DNA from: G965267185 sp965267185
Lineage (GTDB): Bacteria; Pseudomonadota; Alphaproteobacteria; UBA6615
Length of the DNA stretch: 64,000 nt
Direction: 5' to 3'
Assembly (NCBI GenBank): GCA_965267185.1
Contig: OZ253937.1
Coordinates: 3,410,001-3,474,000 of the forward strand
A program made the translations under genes and the position numbers. Shown piece after piece: positions 34,672 to 44,303 of this stretch; positions within the stretch are counted from its first letter, which is position 1, and every line of letters begins with the position of its first letter. Under the pieces are notes generated by a model. The model searched no databases, was not told where the DNA came from, and saw nothing but the letters and a program-made list of their open reading frames with translations.

Positions 34672-35982
34672 ATGGTCAAGCCGATTTTACAAACCTATCC
34701 GGTGATCCACGCCGAGAGCGAGGAGGAGCGCGAGAAGCTTCGTCCGATTGGCCGTAATAAGGAGCGTTATCAGGAAACGCTGCTGGGCTGGCACGACGTC
34801 ATTCGCGCCGCCGACGAACAGGGTTTTTGGGGCGTGGCCACGATCGAGCATCACTTCTGGTCGGAAGGTTATGAGGTTGGCCCGGCGCCGGCGATCATGG
34901 ATGCCTACTGGGCGGCGATCACCAAGAATGTGCGGGTGGGGCAGCTCGGCTATGTGATGAGCATCCAGAACCCGATCCGGGTGGCTGAGGAAACGGCGAT
35001 CATCGATCACCTCACCCAGGGCCGCAGCTTCGTCGGCTTTGCGCGCGGCTATCAGAGCCGGTGGACCAACGTGTTCGGCCAGCACTACGGCACGACCTCC
35101 ACCAAGTCGCCGACCGCGGCAAAGAACAACAAGACGGCGGTCGGTGCCGGCTTCGCCCAGAGCAAGTTCACGATCTCGGACAAGGATGTCGCCAACGACA
35201 AGCACAACCGCGATGTGTTCGAAGAGAATATCGAGATCGTGCTCAAGGCCTGGACCCAGGACTCGATGAACCATAAGGGTAACGCTTGGCAGATTCCCTA
35301 TCCAGGAGACACCGGTGTCGACGACTGGCAGCTGGCGCAAGTGGGCGTCACCCAGCGGCTCGGGGCCTACGACGAGGTCGACGAGAACAACAACGTGGTC
35401 AACGTGTCGGTTTGCCCAGCGCCCTATCAGGACCCGCATCCGCCGGTCTTTGTGTCGGGCAGCGGCAGTCCCGAAACCATCGACTACAACGCGCGGATGG
35501 GTTTCATCCCGACCTACTTCACCGACATTAACACCGCAGCACCCCTTGGCATTCAGTATGCCGAGACCGCCAAAGCGGCCGGCTTCGATTGGCTGCCGGG
35601 GCAGAACCAAAACATCGTGCGCTGGCTACAGATTGCGGAGAGCGAGCAAGCTGCGATGGATGCGGTGATGGCGCATGACTATGACATCTGGAAGAACTTC
35701 TACGCCGCGATGGGCCGGCGCAAGCTCGACGAGTCCGACGTGATCGGCTCGATGCTGAGCTCCGGACTCTATGCTATCGGCACCGCGGAATCGGTACGCG
35801 ACCAGTTGGTAGCGCAGTGGGAGGCGATGCCGGCGGAGTACATCACGCTGATCTATCACTATGCGCAGATGCCGAAGGAAAATGTCATCCAGAACATCAA
35901 AGAGTTCAACGAGGTGGTGAAACCGGCACTCGATGAGATTACCGCGGCGGCAGGCCATGACCTTGCCGAGGCGGCGGAATAA
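34672..35982 (+). CDS. LLM-class flavin-dependent oxidoreductase (luciferase-like monooxygenase)
   Basis: A 436-residue TIM-barrel flavoenzyme of the bacterial luciferase family. The segments VATIEHHFWSEGYEVGPAP and HLTQGRSFVGFARGYQ match the FMN-binding parts of this subfamily, and the C-terminal part PAEYITLIYHYAQMP is typical. The substrate is unknown; such enzymes oxidise organosulfur compounds, long-chain alkanes, terpenes or F420-linked substrates. The gene stands alone with its own promoter region and a strong terminator, so it forms a single-gene unit. Confidence 0.88.
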   Translation: MVKPILQTYPVIHAESEEEREKLRPIGRNKERYQETLLGWHDVIRAADEQGFWGVATIEHHFWSEGYEVGPAPAIMDAYWAAITKNVRVGQLGYVMSIQNPIRVAEETAIIDHLTQGRSFVGFARGYQSRWTNVFGQHYGTTSTKSPTAAKNNKTAVGAGFAQSKFTISDKDVANDKHNRDVFEENIEIVLKAWTQDSMNHKGNAWQIPYPGDTGVDDWQLAQVGVTQRLGAYDEVDENNNVVNVSVCPAPYQDPHPPVFVSGSGSPETIDYNARMGFIPTYFTDINTAAPLGIQYAETAKAAGFDWLPGQNQNIVRWLQIAESEQAAMDAVMAHDYDIWKNFYAAMGRRKLDESDVIGSMLSSGLYAIGTAESVRDQLVAQWEAMPAEYITLIYHYAQMPKENVIQNIKEFNEVVKPALDEITAAAGHDLAEAAE

Positions 35983-36008
35983 AAGCCTGGAAAAAAGGCT
36001 ACTCTGCG

Positions 36009-36037
36009 GGGGTCGCGTCTGACGCGACCCCTTTTTT
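36009..36037 (+). terminator. Rho-independent terminator of the LLM oxidoreductase gene
   Basis: GGGGTCGCGTC at 36009-36019 pairs perfectly with GACGCGACCCC at 36021-36031 (a practical stem of about 9 bp with a 5-base loop). It is followed by TTTTTT at 36032-36037. It lies 27 bases after the stop codon. Confidence 0.9.
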
Positions 36038-36052
36038 CTTTGGGGACGCCGG

Positions 36053-36985
36053 TTAGTAGCCAGCGTTACGGTCGACGAGGTGAAGCGGGGGCTCGCCTGC
36101 TTCGATGCGGCGGATGTTTTCAACGACCTGTCGCACGACGCTGCGCGGATCGGTGATGCTCGCATTGTGCGGTGTGACGGTGATTTGCGGATGGTCCCAA
36201 AAGGGATGATTGTCGGGCAACGGTTCTTCGCCAAACACGTCGAGTGTGGCGTGGGTCAGGCGGCCTGAGCCGAGGGCATCGAGCAAATCGGTCTCGACCA
36301 CATGGTCGCCGCGCGCGGCGTTGATCAGATAAGCGCCTTTCGGCAGCTGCGAGAATGTATTGCGGTTCAGGATACCGGCCGTTTCTTTGGTGAGAGGTAA
36401 TAGGCAAATCAGGATCTCTGTTCTCGCCAGAAACGGCGCTAGCCCGCCGGGCCCATCGAAGCAGAGAACGCCGGGAATATCTTTCGGCGTACGGCTCCAG
36501 CCGGCGAGATCGAAACCCAATACGCTAAGCTTTGACACAGCATCGCGGCCCAGCTCGCCCAAGCCCATGACGCCGACCGCGCGTTCATCGGCTTGCCGCA
36601 GCTCGCGCACCCGGTCGTCCCACACATGGTCGCGCTGTTGGGCTTCGAAAACCGGCTGATTGCGGTGGTAGCGCAGCACATGCAGCACCACATATTCCGT
36701 CATGCCCGAGGTGAGATAAGGGTCGACGACGCGTGTGACGGGTACGTCGGGTAGCGCCGGATCGACAAATATATGGTCGACCCCGGCGCCCATCGACAAC
36801 ACGGCTTTCAAGTTATGGAATTTGGCGAGCTCGCCTGCGGGCGGTTTCCATGCCAGCGCATAGGCGATCTCGGACGGGTCGCCGGCATCGGGCCAGTTTC
36901 GCACCTCGAGACCGGGCGCTATCCGGGCGAATTCCTGTTGCCACCAGTCGGGGCGTTCGCCGGGCGCGATGATCAGCAAGGACAT
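36053..36985 (-). CDS. D-2-hydroxyacid dehydrogenase (glyoxylate/hydroxypyruvate reductase A-like)
   Basis: NAD(P)H-dependent reductase of 2-keto acids, 310 residues from ATG 36985, close to the 312 of GhrA. The nucleotide-binding segment GVMGLGELGRD, the catalytic-domain segment ICLLPLTKETAGILN, INAARGDHVVETDLL with the active arginine, and TLDVFGEEPLP with the glutamate relay are all visible. The C-terminal histidine lies in TPHNAS. It starts eight bases after the yejF stop, so it is the last gene of the yejABEF operon. Confidence 0.88.
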   Translation of the reverse strand: MSLLIIAPGERPDWWQQEFARIAPGLEVRNWPDAGDPSEIAYALAWKPPAGELAKFHNLKAVLSMGAGVDHIFVDPALPDVPVTRVVDPYLTSGMTEYVVLHVLRYHRNQPVFEAQQRDHVWDDRVRELRQADERAVGVMGLGELGRDAVSKLSVLGFDLAGWSRTPKDIPGVLCFDGPGGLAPFLARTEILICLLPLTKETAGILNRNTFSQLPKGAYLINAARGDHVVETDLLDALGSGRLTHATLDVFGEEPLPDNHPFWDHPQITVTPHNASITDPRSVVRQVVENIRRIEAGEPPLHLVDRNAGY

Positions 36986-36992
36986 GGAGTGT

Positions 36993-38624
36993 TTAAGTGG
37001 CGATAACGCTGCCGGTGCCGACCGCCTCAAGGTCGAACGCCGCGGCCATCAACGCCTTGGTGTAGGCTTCCTTCGGCCGGTCGAAAATCTGGGCCGCCGC
37101 GCCCTGTTCCACCACCTTGCCGTTGCGCATGACGATCACCTGATCGGAAATCGCCCGGACCACTTTCAAGTCGTGGCTGATGAATAGATAAGCCAGTTTG
37201 TGTTTGCTTTGCAGGTCGCGCAGCAAGTCGATGATTTGCGCCTGTACCGACCGGTCGAGCGCCGAAGTGGGCTCGTCGAGCACGATGAACTTCGGTTTAA
37301 GCACGATGGCACGTGCGATCGCCACGCGTTGGCGTTGGCCGCCGGAGAACTCATGCGGGTAGCGGTGGCGGCTGGCCGGGTCGAGGCCCACTTCTTCCAT
37401 CGCTTGGGCGATCAAGGTGTCGCGCTCGGCAGCGGTGTCGCCGATTTTATGAACCTTGAGCCCTTCCTCGATGATTTGCGCGATCGACATGCGTGGGCTC
37501 AAGCTGCCGTAGGGGTCTTGGAAGACGATTTGCATTTCGCGGCGCAGTGGGCGCAGGGCTTTCGATTGCAGAGTGTCGAGATGGCGCCCGTCGAACTCGA
37601 TCGCACCGTCGGAGCTGATGAGGCGCAGCAGGGCGAGGCCCAACGTCGTCTTGCCTGAGCCGGATTCGCCGACGACACCAACCGTCTGGCCTTCGCGCAC
37701 ATCGACGGTAATGCCATCGACGGCGCGGATGTAATCGGTCGTGCGCCGCAAAACGCCGGTCTTGATCGGAAACCAGACCTTCAAATCCTCGGTGTGCATC
37801 ACCCTCGGCGCATTCGAGGCTGGCTCCAACGCTTGGCCCGACGGTTCGGCAGCCAACAAATGTTGCGTATAGGAATGCTGGGGTGACTCGAACATCTGTT
37901 GCGTGGGACCGGTCTCGACGATCTCGCCCTCGTTCATCACACAGACCCGCTGGGCCATCTTCTGCACGATGCCGAGATCGTGGGTGATGAAGAGCATGGA
38001 CATGCCGAATTTGGCCTGCAGGTCGCGCAGCAGCTCGAGGATTTGCGCTTGAATCGTAACGTCGAGCGCCGTCGTCGGCTCGTCGGCGATCAAAAGCTTT
38101 GGCTCGTTGGCCAGCGCCATCGCGATCATCACGCGTTGACGCTGGCCGCCCGAGAGTTCGTGGGGATAGGCGGTGAGACGTCGTTCCGCGTCGTCGACAC
38201 CAACCAGTTTCAGTAGTTCTAGAGTACGAGCCCGTGCGGCGTCACGACTTAGACCCTTATGGATGAACAACACTTCGTTGATTTGCTTCTCAACCGTGTG
38301 CAGTGGGTTGAGCGACGTCATCGGCTCCTGGAAGATGATCGCGATGTCGTTGCCACGAATGGCACGCAGCTTTTCTTGCGGCGCGCCCATCAATTCGTCG
38401 CCCTCGAACTTGACCGAGCCGCCGGGGTGGCGCGCCACCGGATAGGGCAACAGTTGTAGGACGGAGAGCGCCGACACCGACTTGCCGGAGCCGGACTCGC
38501 CGACGAGCGCAACCGTCTCGCCCTTTTTGACATCGAAGCTGACTTGCTTGACCGCGTGAACCAAGCCGCCCGGCGTCGAGAAGTCGACCGACAAATCGCG
38601 GATCGAAAGAAGCGGCTCCGCCAT
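36993..38624 (-). CDS. yejF: dual ABC ATPase of the Yej peptide importer
   Basis: A 543-residue fusion of two ATP-binding domains that power the YejBE permease. Each half has a Walker A (GESGSGKS near residue 41 and GESGSGKTT near 325), the LSGGQ or FSGGQ signature, and an IADEPTTALD or VLDEPTSALD Walker B. The start ATG shares its A with the yejE stop codon (TAATG), so translation is coupled. Confidence 0.95.
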   Translation of the reverse strand: MAEPLLSIRDLSVDFSTPGGLVHAVKQVSFDVKKGETVALVGESGSGKSVSALSVLQLLPYPVARHPGGSVKFEGDELMGAPQEKLRAIRGNDIAIIFQEPMTSLNPLHTVEKQINEVLFIHKGLSRDAARARTLELLKLVGVDDAERRLTAYPHELSGGQRQRVMIAMALANEPKLLIADEPTTALDVTIQAQILELLRDLQAKFGMSMLFITHDLGIVQKMAQRVCVMNEGEIVETGPTQQMFESPQHSYTQHLLAAEPSGQALEPASNAPRVMHTEDLKVWFPIKTGVLRRTTDYIRAVDGITVDVREGQTVGVVGESGSGKTTLGLALLRLISSDGAIEFDGRHLDTLQSKALRPLRREMQIVFQDPYGSLSPRMSIAQIIEEGLKVHKIGDTAAERDTLIAQAMEEVGLDPASRHRYPHEFSGGQRQRVAIARAIVLKPKFIVLDEPTSALDRSVQAQIIDLLRDLQSKHKLAYLFISHDLKVVRAISDQVIVMRNGKVVEQGAAAQIFDRPKEAYTKALMAAAFDLEAVGTGSVIAT

Positions 38625-39730
38625 TATCCGTGGTCTCCGGTAATCTGCTTACGTGGATCGAAGGCGTCGCGCACTGCCTCGCCGATGAAAATCATCAACG
38701 TAAGCATTGTGCCGATGACAAAAGCAGACGTTAAGCCAAGCCAGGGAGCTTGAAAGTTGTCTTTGCCCTGTTTCAGCATTTCGCCAAGCGAGGGCGAACC
38801 TGGCGGCAACCCGAAGCCGAGGAAATCAAGTGCAGTTAGCACCGTCACCGAACTGGCTGTAATGAGAGGCAGAAACGTGAGTGTGGCGACCATGGCGTTC
38901 GGCATCACATGGCGAAACATGATGAGCCGGTTGCCCATCCCGAGCGCCCGGGCGGCGCGCACATAATCGAAGTTGCGGGCACGCAGGAACTCCGCGCGCA
39001 CCACGCCAACCAGCGACATCCAGCTAAACAAGAGCAGTAATCCCAGAAGCCACCAGAAGTTAGGCTCGACCACGGAGGCGAGGATAATCAGCAAGAACAA
39101 TGTTGGCAGTGACGACCAGACCTCAATGAAGCGTTGGAATATTAAATCTACCCAGCCGCCAAAGTAGCCTTGCACAGCGCCGGAAATCACACCGATGATG
39201 CTCGACAAGATAGTCAAGGTAAATCCGAAGAGGACTGATATGCGAAAGCCGTAGATCAGCCGGGCAACCACGTCGCGCGCTTGATCGTCGGTGCCGAGCC
39301 AATTCTGCGCAGATGGTGCCGATGGTGCGGGGGTTGGCAGGTCGGTTACCGGCGTGTCGAAGCTATAGGGAATGAGGGGCCACACGACCCAGCCTTGTTC
39401 CTCGATCAGCTCGATGACGAAGGGGTCGGCGTAATCGGCCTCGGTCTCGAAGTCACCGCCGAACGCAGTTTCGGGATAGCTGACGAACACCGGGTAATAG
39501 AAGGCGCCATCGAAGCGCACTAGGAGCGGTTTATCGTTGGCGACAAACTCGGCGAACAGAGTGAAGAAAAACAGCGCGAGAAAAATCCAGAGCGACCAGT
39601 AGCCACGCCGATTAGCGCGAAAGTTCGTCAGCCGCCGTTCGGTAAGCGGCGAGATACGCCTTCCGAACCAACGGGGTTCTGGCGTCTCTATGGCGGGACT
39701 TGGGGCAGTGTCAACCGCAGCCGTCGCCAT
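38624..39730 (-). CDS. yejE: peptide ABC transporter permease
   Basis: The inner-membrane permease of the Yej importer, 368 residues. ATG 39730 has GAGG eight bases upstream and starts one base beyond the end of yejB. The protein has an N-terminal helix, the long periplasmic segment typical of YejE (about 60-160), and the cytoplasmic EAA-type loop EFLRARNFDYVRAARALGMG that contacts the ATPase. Confidence 0.95.
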   Translation of the reverse strand: MATAAVDTAPSPAIETPEPRWFGRRISPLTERRLTNFRANRRGYWSLWIFLALFFFTLFAEFVANDKPLLVRFDGAFYYPVFVSYPETAFGGDFETEADYADPFVIELIEEQGWVVWPLIPYSFDTPVTDLPTPAPSAPSAQNWLGTDDQARDVVARLIYGFRISVLFGFTLTILSSIIGVISGAVQGYFGGWVDLIFQRFIEVWSSLPTLFLLIILASVVEPNFWWLLGLLLLFSWMSLVGVVRAEFLRARNFDYVRAARALGMGNRLIMFRHVMPNAMVATLTFLPLITASSVTVLTALDFLGFGLPPGSPSLGEMLKQGKDNFQAPWLGLTSAFVIGTMLTLMIFIGEAVRDAFDPRKQITGDHG

Positions 39731-39731
39731 C

Positions 39732-40850
39732 TCAAACCTCGCGGCTTTCGAAGTCGATGCGCGGATCAATAACGACGTACATCAAGTCGCCAATCAAGTT
39801 AAGCAACAGACCGAGCAACGAGAAAAAGAACAAGGTTCCGAACAAGACGGGGAAGTCGCGGTTAAGCGCCGCTTCGAATCCCAGCAAGCCAAGACCGTCG
39901 AGTGAAAAAATAACTTCGATGAGCAACGAGCCGGTGAAGAGAATACCGATAAAAGCTGCTGGGAACCCCGCGATGACGATCAGCATGGCGTTGCGGAACA
40001 CATGGCCGTAGAGCACCCGTTTCTCGGCCAGCCCTTTGGCGCGGGCGGTGACGACATATTGCTGGTTTATCTGGTCGAGGAACGAGTTTTTGGTCAACAT
40101 GGTCAATCCGGTGAAGGCGCCGATAGTCAATGCCAAAACCGGTAGTGTGATGTGCCAGAGATAGTCGGTCACCTTTCCGAAGAGACTAAGTTCCGACCAA
40201 TTTTCCGAGACTAGGCCACGTAGTGGAAACCAATCTACAAAGCTTCCGCCTGCGAATAGAACAATCAGCAATATAGCGAACAGAAAACTTGGCACAGCAT
40301 TGCCACCGATGACGAGCGCGCTGGTCCAAGCGTCGAATTTGGTGCCGTCCTTGACTGCTTTACGAATGCCTAGCGGGATCGAAATCAGATAGGTGAGCAA
40401 GGTTGTCCAGATACCCAGGCTAATCGACACTGGCATCTTGTCGAGCACCAGGTCGACGACAGAACGGTCTTGGAAAAAACTGTTACCGAAATCAAAAGTG
40501 ACGTAGTTGCCCATCATGATGATGAAACGTTCGTGAATCGGCTTATCGAAACCGACCATTTGCTCGATCTCGGCAATCAGTTCCGGTGGCAGGCCGCGGG
40601 CGCCGCGATATTTGGATTCGAACCCGCCCGATTGATCTAAGTTCTGCTGGTTGTCGACGCTGTCTTGGCTCAACTCGCCACCACCGCCGGTAACGCGGGC
40701 CGTTGCATCGACAGCAGTACCCTGGATTTGCGCGATTATCTGCTCGACCGGGCCCCCGGGCGCTGTCTGGACGAACGCGAAGTTGATGATCATGATCCCG
40801 AACAGTGTCGGGATGATCAGCAACAGCCGACGAATAATGTAGGCAAGCAT
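39732..40850 (-). CDS. yejB: peptide ABC transporter permease
   Basis: The partner permease, 372 residues. The start MLAYIIRRLLLIIPTLFGIM is typical for DppB-like permeases. The glycine-rich insertion near residue 55 matches the extra periplasmic segment of YejB. QQYVVTARAKGLAEKRVLYGHVFRNA is the ATPase-coupling loop, cited here only in part. The gene follows yejA by 32 bases. Confidence 0.95.
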   Translation of the reverse strand: MLAYIIRRLLLIIPTLFGIMIINFAFVQTAPGGPVEQIIAQIQGTAVDATARVTGGGGELSQDSVDNQQNLDQSGGFESKYRGARGLPPELIAEIEQMVGFDKPIHERFIIMMGNYVTFDFGNSFFQDRSVVDLVLDKMPVSISLGIWTTLLTYLISIPLGIRKAVKDGTKFDAWTSALVIGGNAVPSFLFAILLIVLFAGGSFVDWFPLRGLVSENWSELSLFGKVTDYLWHITLPVLALTIGAFTGLTMLTKNSFLDQINQQYVVTARAKGLAEKRVLYGHVFRNAMLIVIAGFPAAFIGILFTGSLLIEVIFSLDGLGLLGFEAALNRDFPVLFGTLFFFSLLGLLLNLIGDLMYVVIDPRIDFESREV

Positions 40851-40882
40851 GGGGCTAACCTAGCGGTGCACGTGAATCGAGG

Positions 40883-42748
40883 CTAGCCGCCGTTTGCAGA
40901 GCTACGGCGTTGTCTCAACGCGGCTTCTTTGGCCGGATCAATCCACCAGGCGGCGATGTTGGTGGCTTCGCCGCGCATCGGAATCTTATCGGGCCGGCCG
41001 AACTTATCCCAGAACGCGATGCGGTCGGTGGGCAAGTGGAAGTGGGGGATGACGTAGTGGCCCCACAACAGCGCCCGATCGAGCGCCCGGCTTCGTTGGA
41101 CAAGGCTGTCGCGGCTCGGCGCAGAAATAACGAGCTCGATCAATTCATCGATGACCGGATCGTTGATGCCGATAAGGTTGCGCGAACCTGTGGCGGTGGC
41201 GGCGTCGCTGCTCCAAAAGTCGCGCTGCTCATTGCCGGGTGATAGCGACTGGCCCCACGATCCGATCACGATGTCGAAATCGCGGTTGTCGATCCGGTTT
41301 TGATACTGAGAGGTATCTACGACGCGCACGTTCGCCGCGATGCCGAGCCGCTCGAGGTTGCGCGCGTAGGGCAGAGCCATTTTTTCGAACGTCGGCTGAA
41401 CGAGCAGAATTTCAAAGCTGAACGGTTGCCCGGTTTCGCCGTTCACCAGCTTGCCGTCCTGGATCGCCCACCCGGCGCCCTCGAGAAGCTTGCGGGCTTC
41501 GCGCAAGTTTCCCCGAACGCCGCGGGCACCTGAGCCATCCGTCGTCGGTAATGTGAACGCTTGCGTGTAGAGCTCATCCGGCAGGCGGCCGCGATAGCGT
41601 TCGAGAATCTCCCGCTCCTCTTGGCCGGCATCTGCGAGCAGGCCTCTGCTGCCGAGTTCCGAGTTGTCGAAATAACTGTCTGAGCGCGTGTACGCGCCGT
41701 AGGCGAGGTTCTTATTGTACCACTCGAAATCCCACGCAAGGATTAGCGCCTTGCGTACGTCACGATCCTGGAACAGCGGTTTGCGGATATTGAACACGAA
41801 GCCCTGCATGCCCGCTGTCCGGCTATGGGGAAATTCGGCTTTGACGATCTGGCCGTTTCGAACCGCGGGTATGTCGAACGCGGTGGCCCATTCCTTGGCC
41901 GAGTTTTCCAGCCAAAGGTCCAGGTTGCCGCCCTTGAAGGCTTCGCGTGAAATCGTACGGTCGCGGAAATATTCGGTGCGGATCGTATCGATGTTGTTGA
42001 ACCCGACCTGCGTGGGATGGTCCTTGGCCCAATAGTCGGGCACCCGCTCGAACGTTATCGACCGGCCCGGCTTAACGTCGGAAATTCGATAGGCGCTGCT
42101 GCCGAGAGGCGGCTCGAGGGTGGTCTTCGAGAAGTCCCGTGTTTCCCAATAATGCTTCGGTAGAATGGTCAGATCGCCGATGATCAGCGGCAGCTCCGGA
42201 TTTGGGTCTCCGGAGAACGTAAACTTCACCTTGCGCTCGCCGGTTTGCGCCACATCGGCGACGCTGCCGTAGTAGAATCGGAAGAAGGGCCGTCCCTGGT
42301 CGCGCAACGCGTGGAACGAAAAAATCACATCGTCGACGGTAATCGGTTTGCCATCATGCCAGCGCGCGTCGTCGCGTAGGGTAAATTCCACCCACGAGCG
42401 GTCGTCCGGCGTTTCGACCGTTTCGCAAAGCAGGCAATACAACGTGAAAGCTTCGTCGACCGACTGCGCCATCAGTGAATCGTAGATAATCCCAACGCCG
42501 GCAGGGTTGCCCTGCAAAATGAACGGGTTGAGGCTATCGAAAGTACCGGTCGTGGAGGTGACGCGCGTACCGCCTTTCGGCGCGTTCGGATTGACGAAAT
42601 CGAAGTATTTGAAATCGGGCCCGAATTTGGGCTTGCCGTGCATGGCCAAGGCATGAGCCGGTCCGCCAGTGCCAGCGGCGGACGCCATTGTGGCTGTCGT
42701 TAGAAACGCCACCGCGCTCAATGCGGCGAGTGCACTCGTCCGTCCCAT
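40883..42748 (-). CDS. yejA: extracellular solute-binding protein of the Yej peptide importer
   Basis: A 621-residue periplasmic receptor of SBP family 5 with a signal peptide (residues 1-24, ending MASAAG). The segments FDSLNPFILQG, VEFTLRDDARWHDGKPIT and LGSSAYRISDVKPGRSITFER are characteristic. In other bacteria YejABEF imports peptides, including microcin C and muropeptide fragments; which peptides are taken up here is not visible. It is the first gene of yejA-yejB-yejE-yejF followed by a hydroxyacid dehydrogenase. Confidence 0.93.
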   Translation of the reverse strand: MGRTSALAALSAVAFLTTATMASAAGTGGPAHALAMHGKPKFGPDFKYFDFVNPNAPKGGTRVTSTTGTFDSLNPFILQGNPAGVGIIYDSLMAQSVDEAFTLYCLLCETVETPDDRSWVEFTLRDDARWHDGKPITVDDVIFSFHALRDQGRPFFRFYYGSVADVAQTGERKVKFTFSGDPNPELPLIIGDLTILPKHYWETRDFSKTTLEPPLGSSAYRISDVKPGRSITFERVPDYWAKDHPTQVGFNNIDTIRTEYFRDRTISREAFKGGNLDLWLENSAKEWATAFDIPAVRNGQIVKAEFPHSRTAGMQGFVFNIRKPLFQDRDVRKALILAWDFEWYNKNLAYGAYTRSDSYFDNSELGSRGLLADAGQEEREILERYRGRLPDELYTQAFTLPTTDGSGARGVRGNLREARKLLEGAGWAIQDGKLVNGETGQPFSFEILLVQPTFEKMALPYARNLERLGIAANVRVVDTSQYQNRIDNRDFDIVIGSWGQSLSPGNEQRDFWSSDAATATGSRNLIGINDPVIDELIELVISAPSRDSLVQRSRALDRALLWGHYVIPHFHLPTDRIAFWDKFGRPDKIPMRGEATNIAAWWIDPAKEAALRQRRSSANGG

Positions 42749-42886
42749 ATTTCTGCCTCCGTAGCCCTGTGTGTACCTCGATACAAGATGGGGTTAGAGC
42801 CCCCGTTCGATCAAGCTCTAGGAGCGGGTTTTCACGGGGTTGTTAGGGTTTGCCGTAATACCGCCGTATTGCAGTCCCAATCGCGC

Positions 42887-43411
42887 TCAAACCGCAACAC
42901 TGTTGCATGACAGGCCGAGGCTGCCAGCCGTATTCGCCGCTGCGGCAAGGCAGCTTGCGGCGCGGTCGTCGGGCAGCCAAACCTCGAAACGGATCAGATA
43001 TTCGCCCTCACCGCCCCCGGGAATGTGTTCGCTATCCATGCGCACGATGTTGGCGTCGAACTCGGCGAACACTTCTGCAAGCCGGGCGACCAGCCCGGGC
43101 GCGTCGGTGCCGCGCACCTCGACGCGGTGGGTTATCTGGCTCCGCTCGGTATGCACGGTACCTAGAGTGAACGGCGTGACCGTAATGCTTGCCCCACCGA
43201 GATCGGGCAATTTGGCAAGTTCCGACTCGATCTCATCGGGTCCCGCCGTGTCTGGCAGTTCGGCGACGCAGGCGAATTCGGCGGCCTCGCCGAGGACACT
43301 GAACGCGGTGTCACCCAAACTGGCACCCAGATCGAACAGGCGCCCGGTGATCGCAGCGAGCAACCCGGTGCGGTCGGGGCAGGAGATGGCGATACGGACA
43401 TCGTGGGCCAT
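42887..43411 (-). CDS. tandem ACT-domain protein, GcvR-like
   Basis: A 174-residue protein with two ACT domains (about 1-80 and 90-170), the architecture of GcvR-type proteins that bind amino acids and regulate glycine cleavage. The first starts AISCPDRTGLLAAITGRLFDLG. The second contains GTDAPGLVARLAEVFAEFDANI. No glycine cleavage genes or GcvA are nearby, so the regulatory role is a family-based guess. It stands 138 bases from yejA and 15 bases from the phosphatase gene, and is probably co-transcribed with the latter. Confidence 0.8.
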   Translation of the reverse strand: MAHDVRIAISCPDRTGLLAAITGRLFDLGASLGDTAFSVLGEAAEFACVAELPDTAGPDEIESELAKLPDLGGASITVTPFTLGTVHTERSQITHRVEVRGTDAPGLVARLAEVFAEFDANIVRMDSEHIPGGGEGEYLIRFEVWLPDDRAASCLAAAANTAGSLGLSCNSVAV

Positions 43412-43426
43412 GATGGAGCTCCCGAA

Positions 43427-44224
43427 CTAGGAGGCGGTTAGAAGTTGCAATGCGGCGGCGTGTACTCTCGCGTCGCCAGCGGCAAGAACCGAGCCCGGCG
43501 ACTCCAGCGTCAGCGGGGCGCCAGTCCAGTCCGTAATCGTGCCGCCCGCGCCGCTGACGACGATGGCGTGGGCGAGATAGTCGTAGGGCTGCATGCCGGC
43601 CTCGACAGCTAGATCGGTCTCGCCGCTGGCGATCATCGCATAGGCGTAGCAGTCTGTACCGAAGCGGGTATCGCGCACTGCGCCCGATACTTTTTCGAAC
43701 TGGGCCAGCTCGTCGCTCGAAAACATGTGCGGCGATGTTGCGCAGAGCAGGGCTTGATCGAGGGCGTTGCAGGCGCGTGCGCGGACAGCGGTCCCCTCAT
43801 TGCCGCGGCCCCAATGGAGGGTCGGCGCACCGGCGACTCCGAGCCAGCGTTCGCCGAGGGCAGGGTGATCGATGACCCCCAAGACCGGGACACCATTGCG
43901 GGTCAGCGCGATGAGCGTGCCGAACAACGGGATGCCGTTGATGAACGCGCGGGTGCCGTCGATCGGGTCGAGCACCCAGACATATTCGGCGTCGAGGCGT
44001 TCGCCGCCATGCTCCTCGCCGAGGATACCGTGGTCCGGTACTTCGGCGGTCAGAAGCTGGCGCAATGCCATTTCGGCTTCCCGGTCGGCTTGAGTGACTG
44101 GGCTAGCGTCGTCTTTGCGCTCGACCGCGAGGCTGGTGCGGAAGTAGTCAAGGATAACCGGCCCGCTGGCGTCGGCCAGTTTCAGGGAAAGGTCGACAAA
44201 CTCTGAAGCGATGGCTCCGGTCAT
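43427..44224 (-). CDS. hisN: inositol-monophosphatase family phosphatase, HisN-like histidinol-phosphatase
   Basis: A magnesium-dependent phosphatase of 265 residues. The metal-binding motifs of the family are in order: GEEHGGE (Glu pair), VLDPIDGTRAF near 90, and a C-terminal region with AGGTITDWTGAPL in place of the usual WDxAAG. The pattern is the one found in actinobacterial and alphaproteobacterial HisN-type histidinol-phosphate phosphatases. It could instead be a 3'(2'),5'-bisphosphate or inositol phosphatase. Confidence 0.85.
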   Translation of the reverse strand: MTGAIASEFVDLSLKLADASGPVILDYFRTSLAVERKDDASPVTQADREAEMALRQLLTAEVPDHGILGEEHGGERLDAEYVWVLDPIDGTRAFINGIPLFGTLIALTRNGVPVLGVIDHPALGERWLGVAGAPTLHWGRGNEGTAVRARACNALDQALLCATSPHMFSSDELAQFEKVSGAVRDTRFGTDCYAYAMIASGETDLAVEAGMQPYDYLAHAIVVSGAGGTITDWTGAPLTLESPGSVLAAGDARVHAAALQLLTAS

Positions 44225-44303
44225 GATAGGCTCCGCAAGCGAACGCCGCGCAGGATCTGCGCCGCGAAGCAGTCTATCACGCCGAAAGCGTGCCGGTATT
44301 TAT

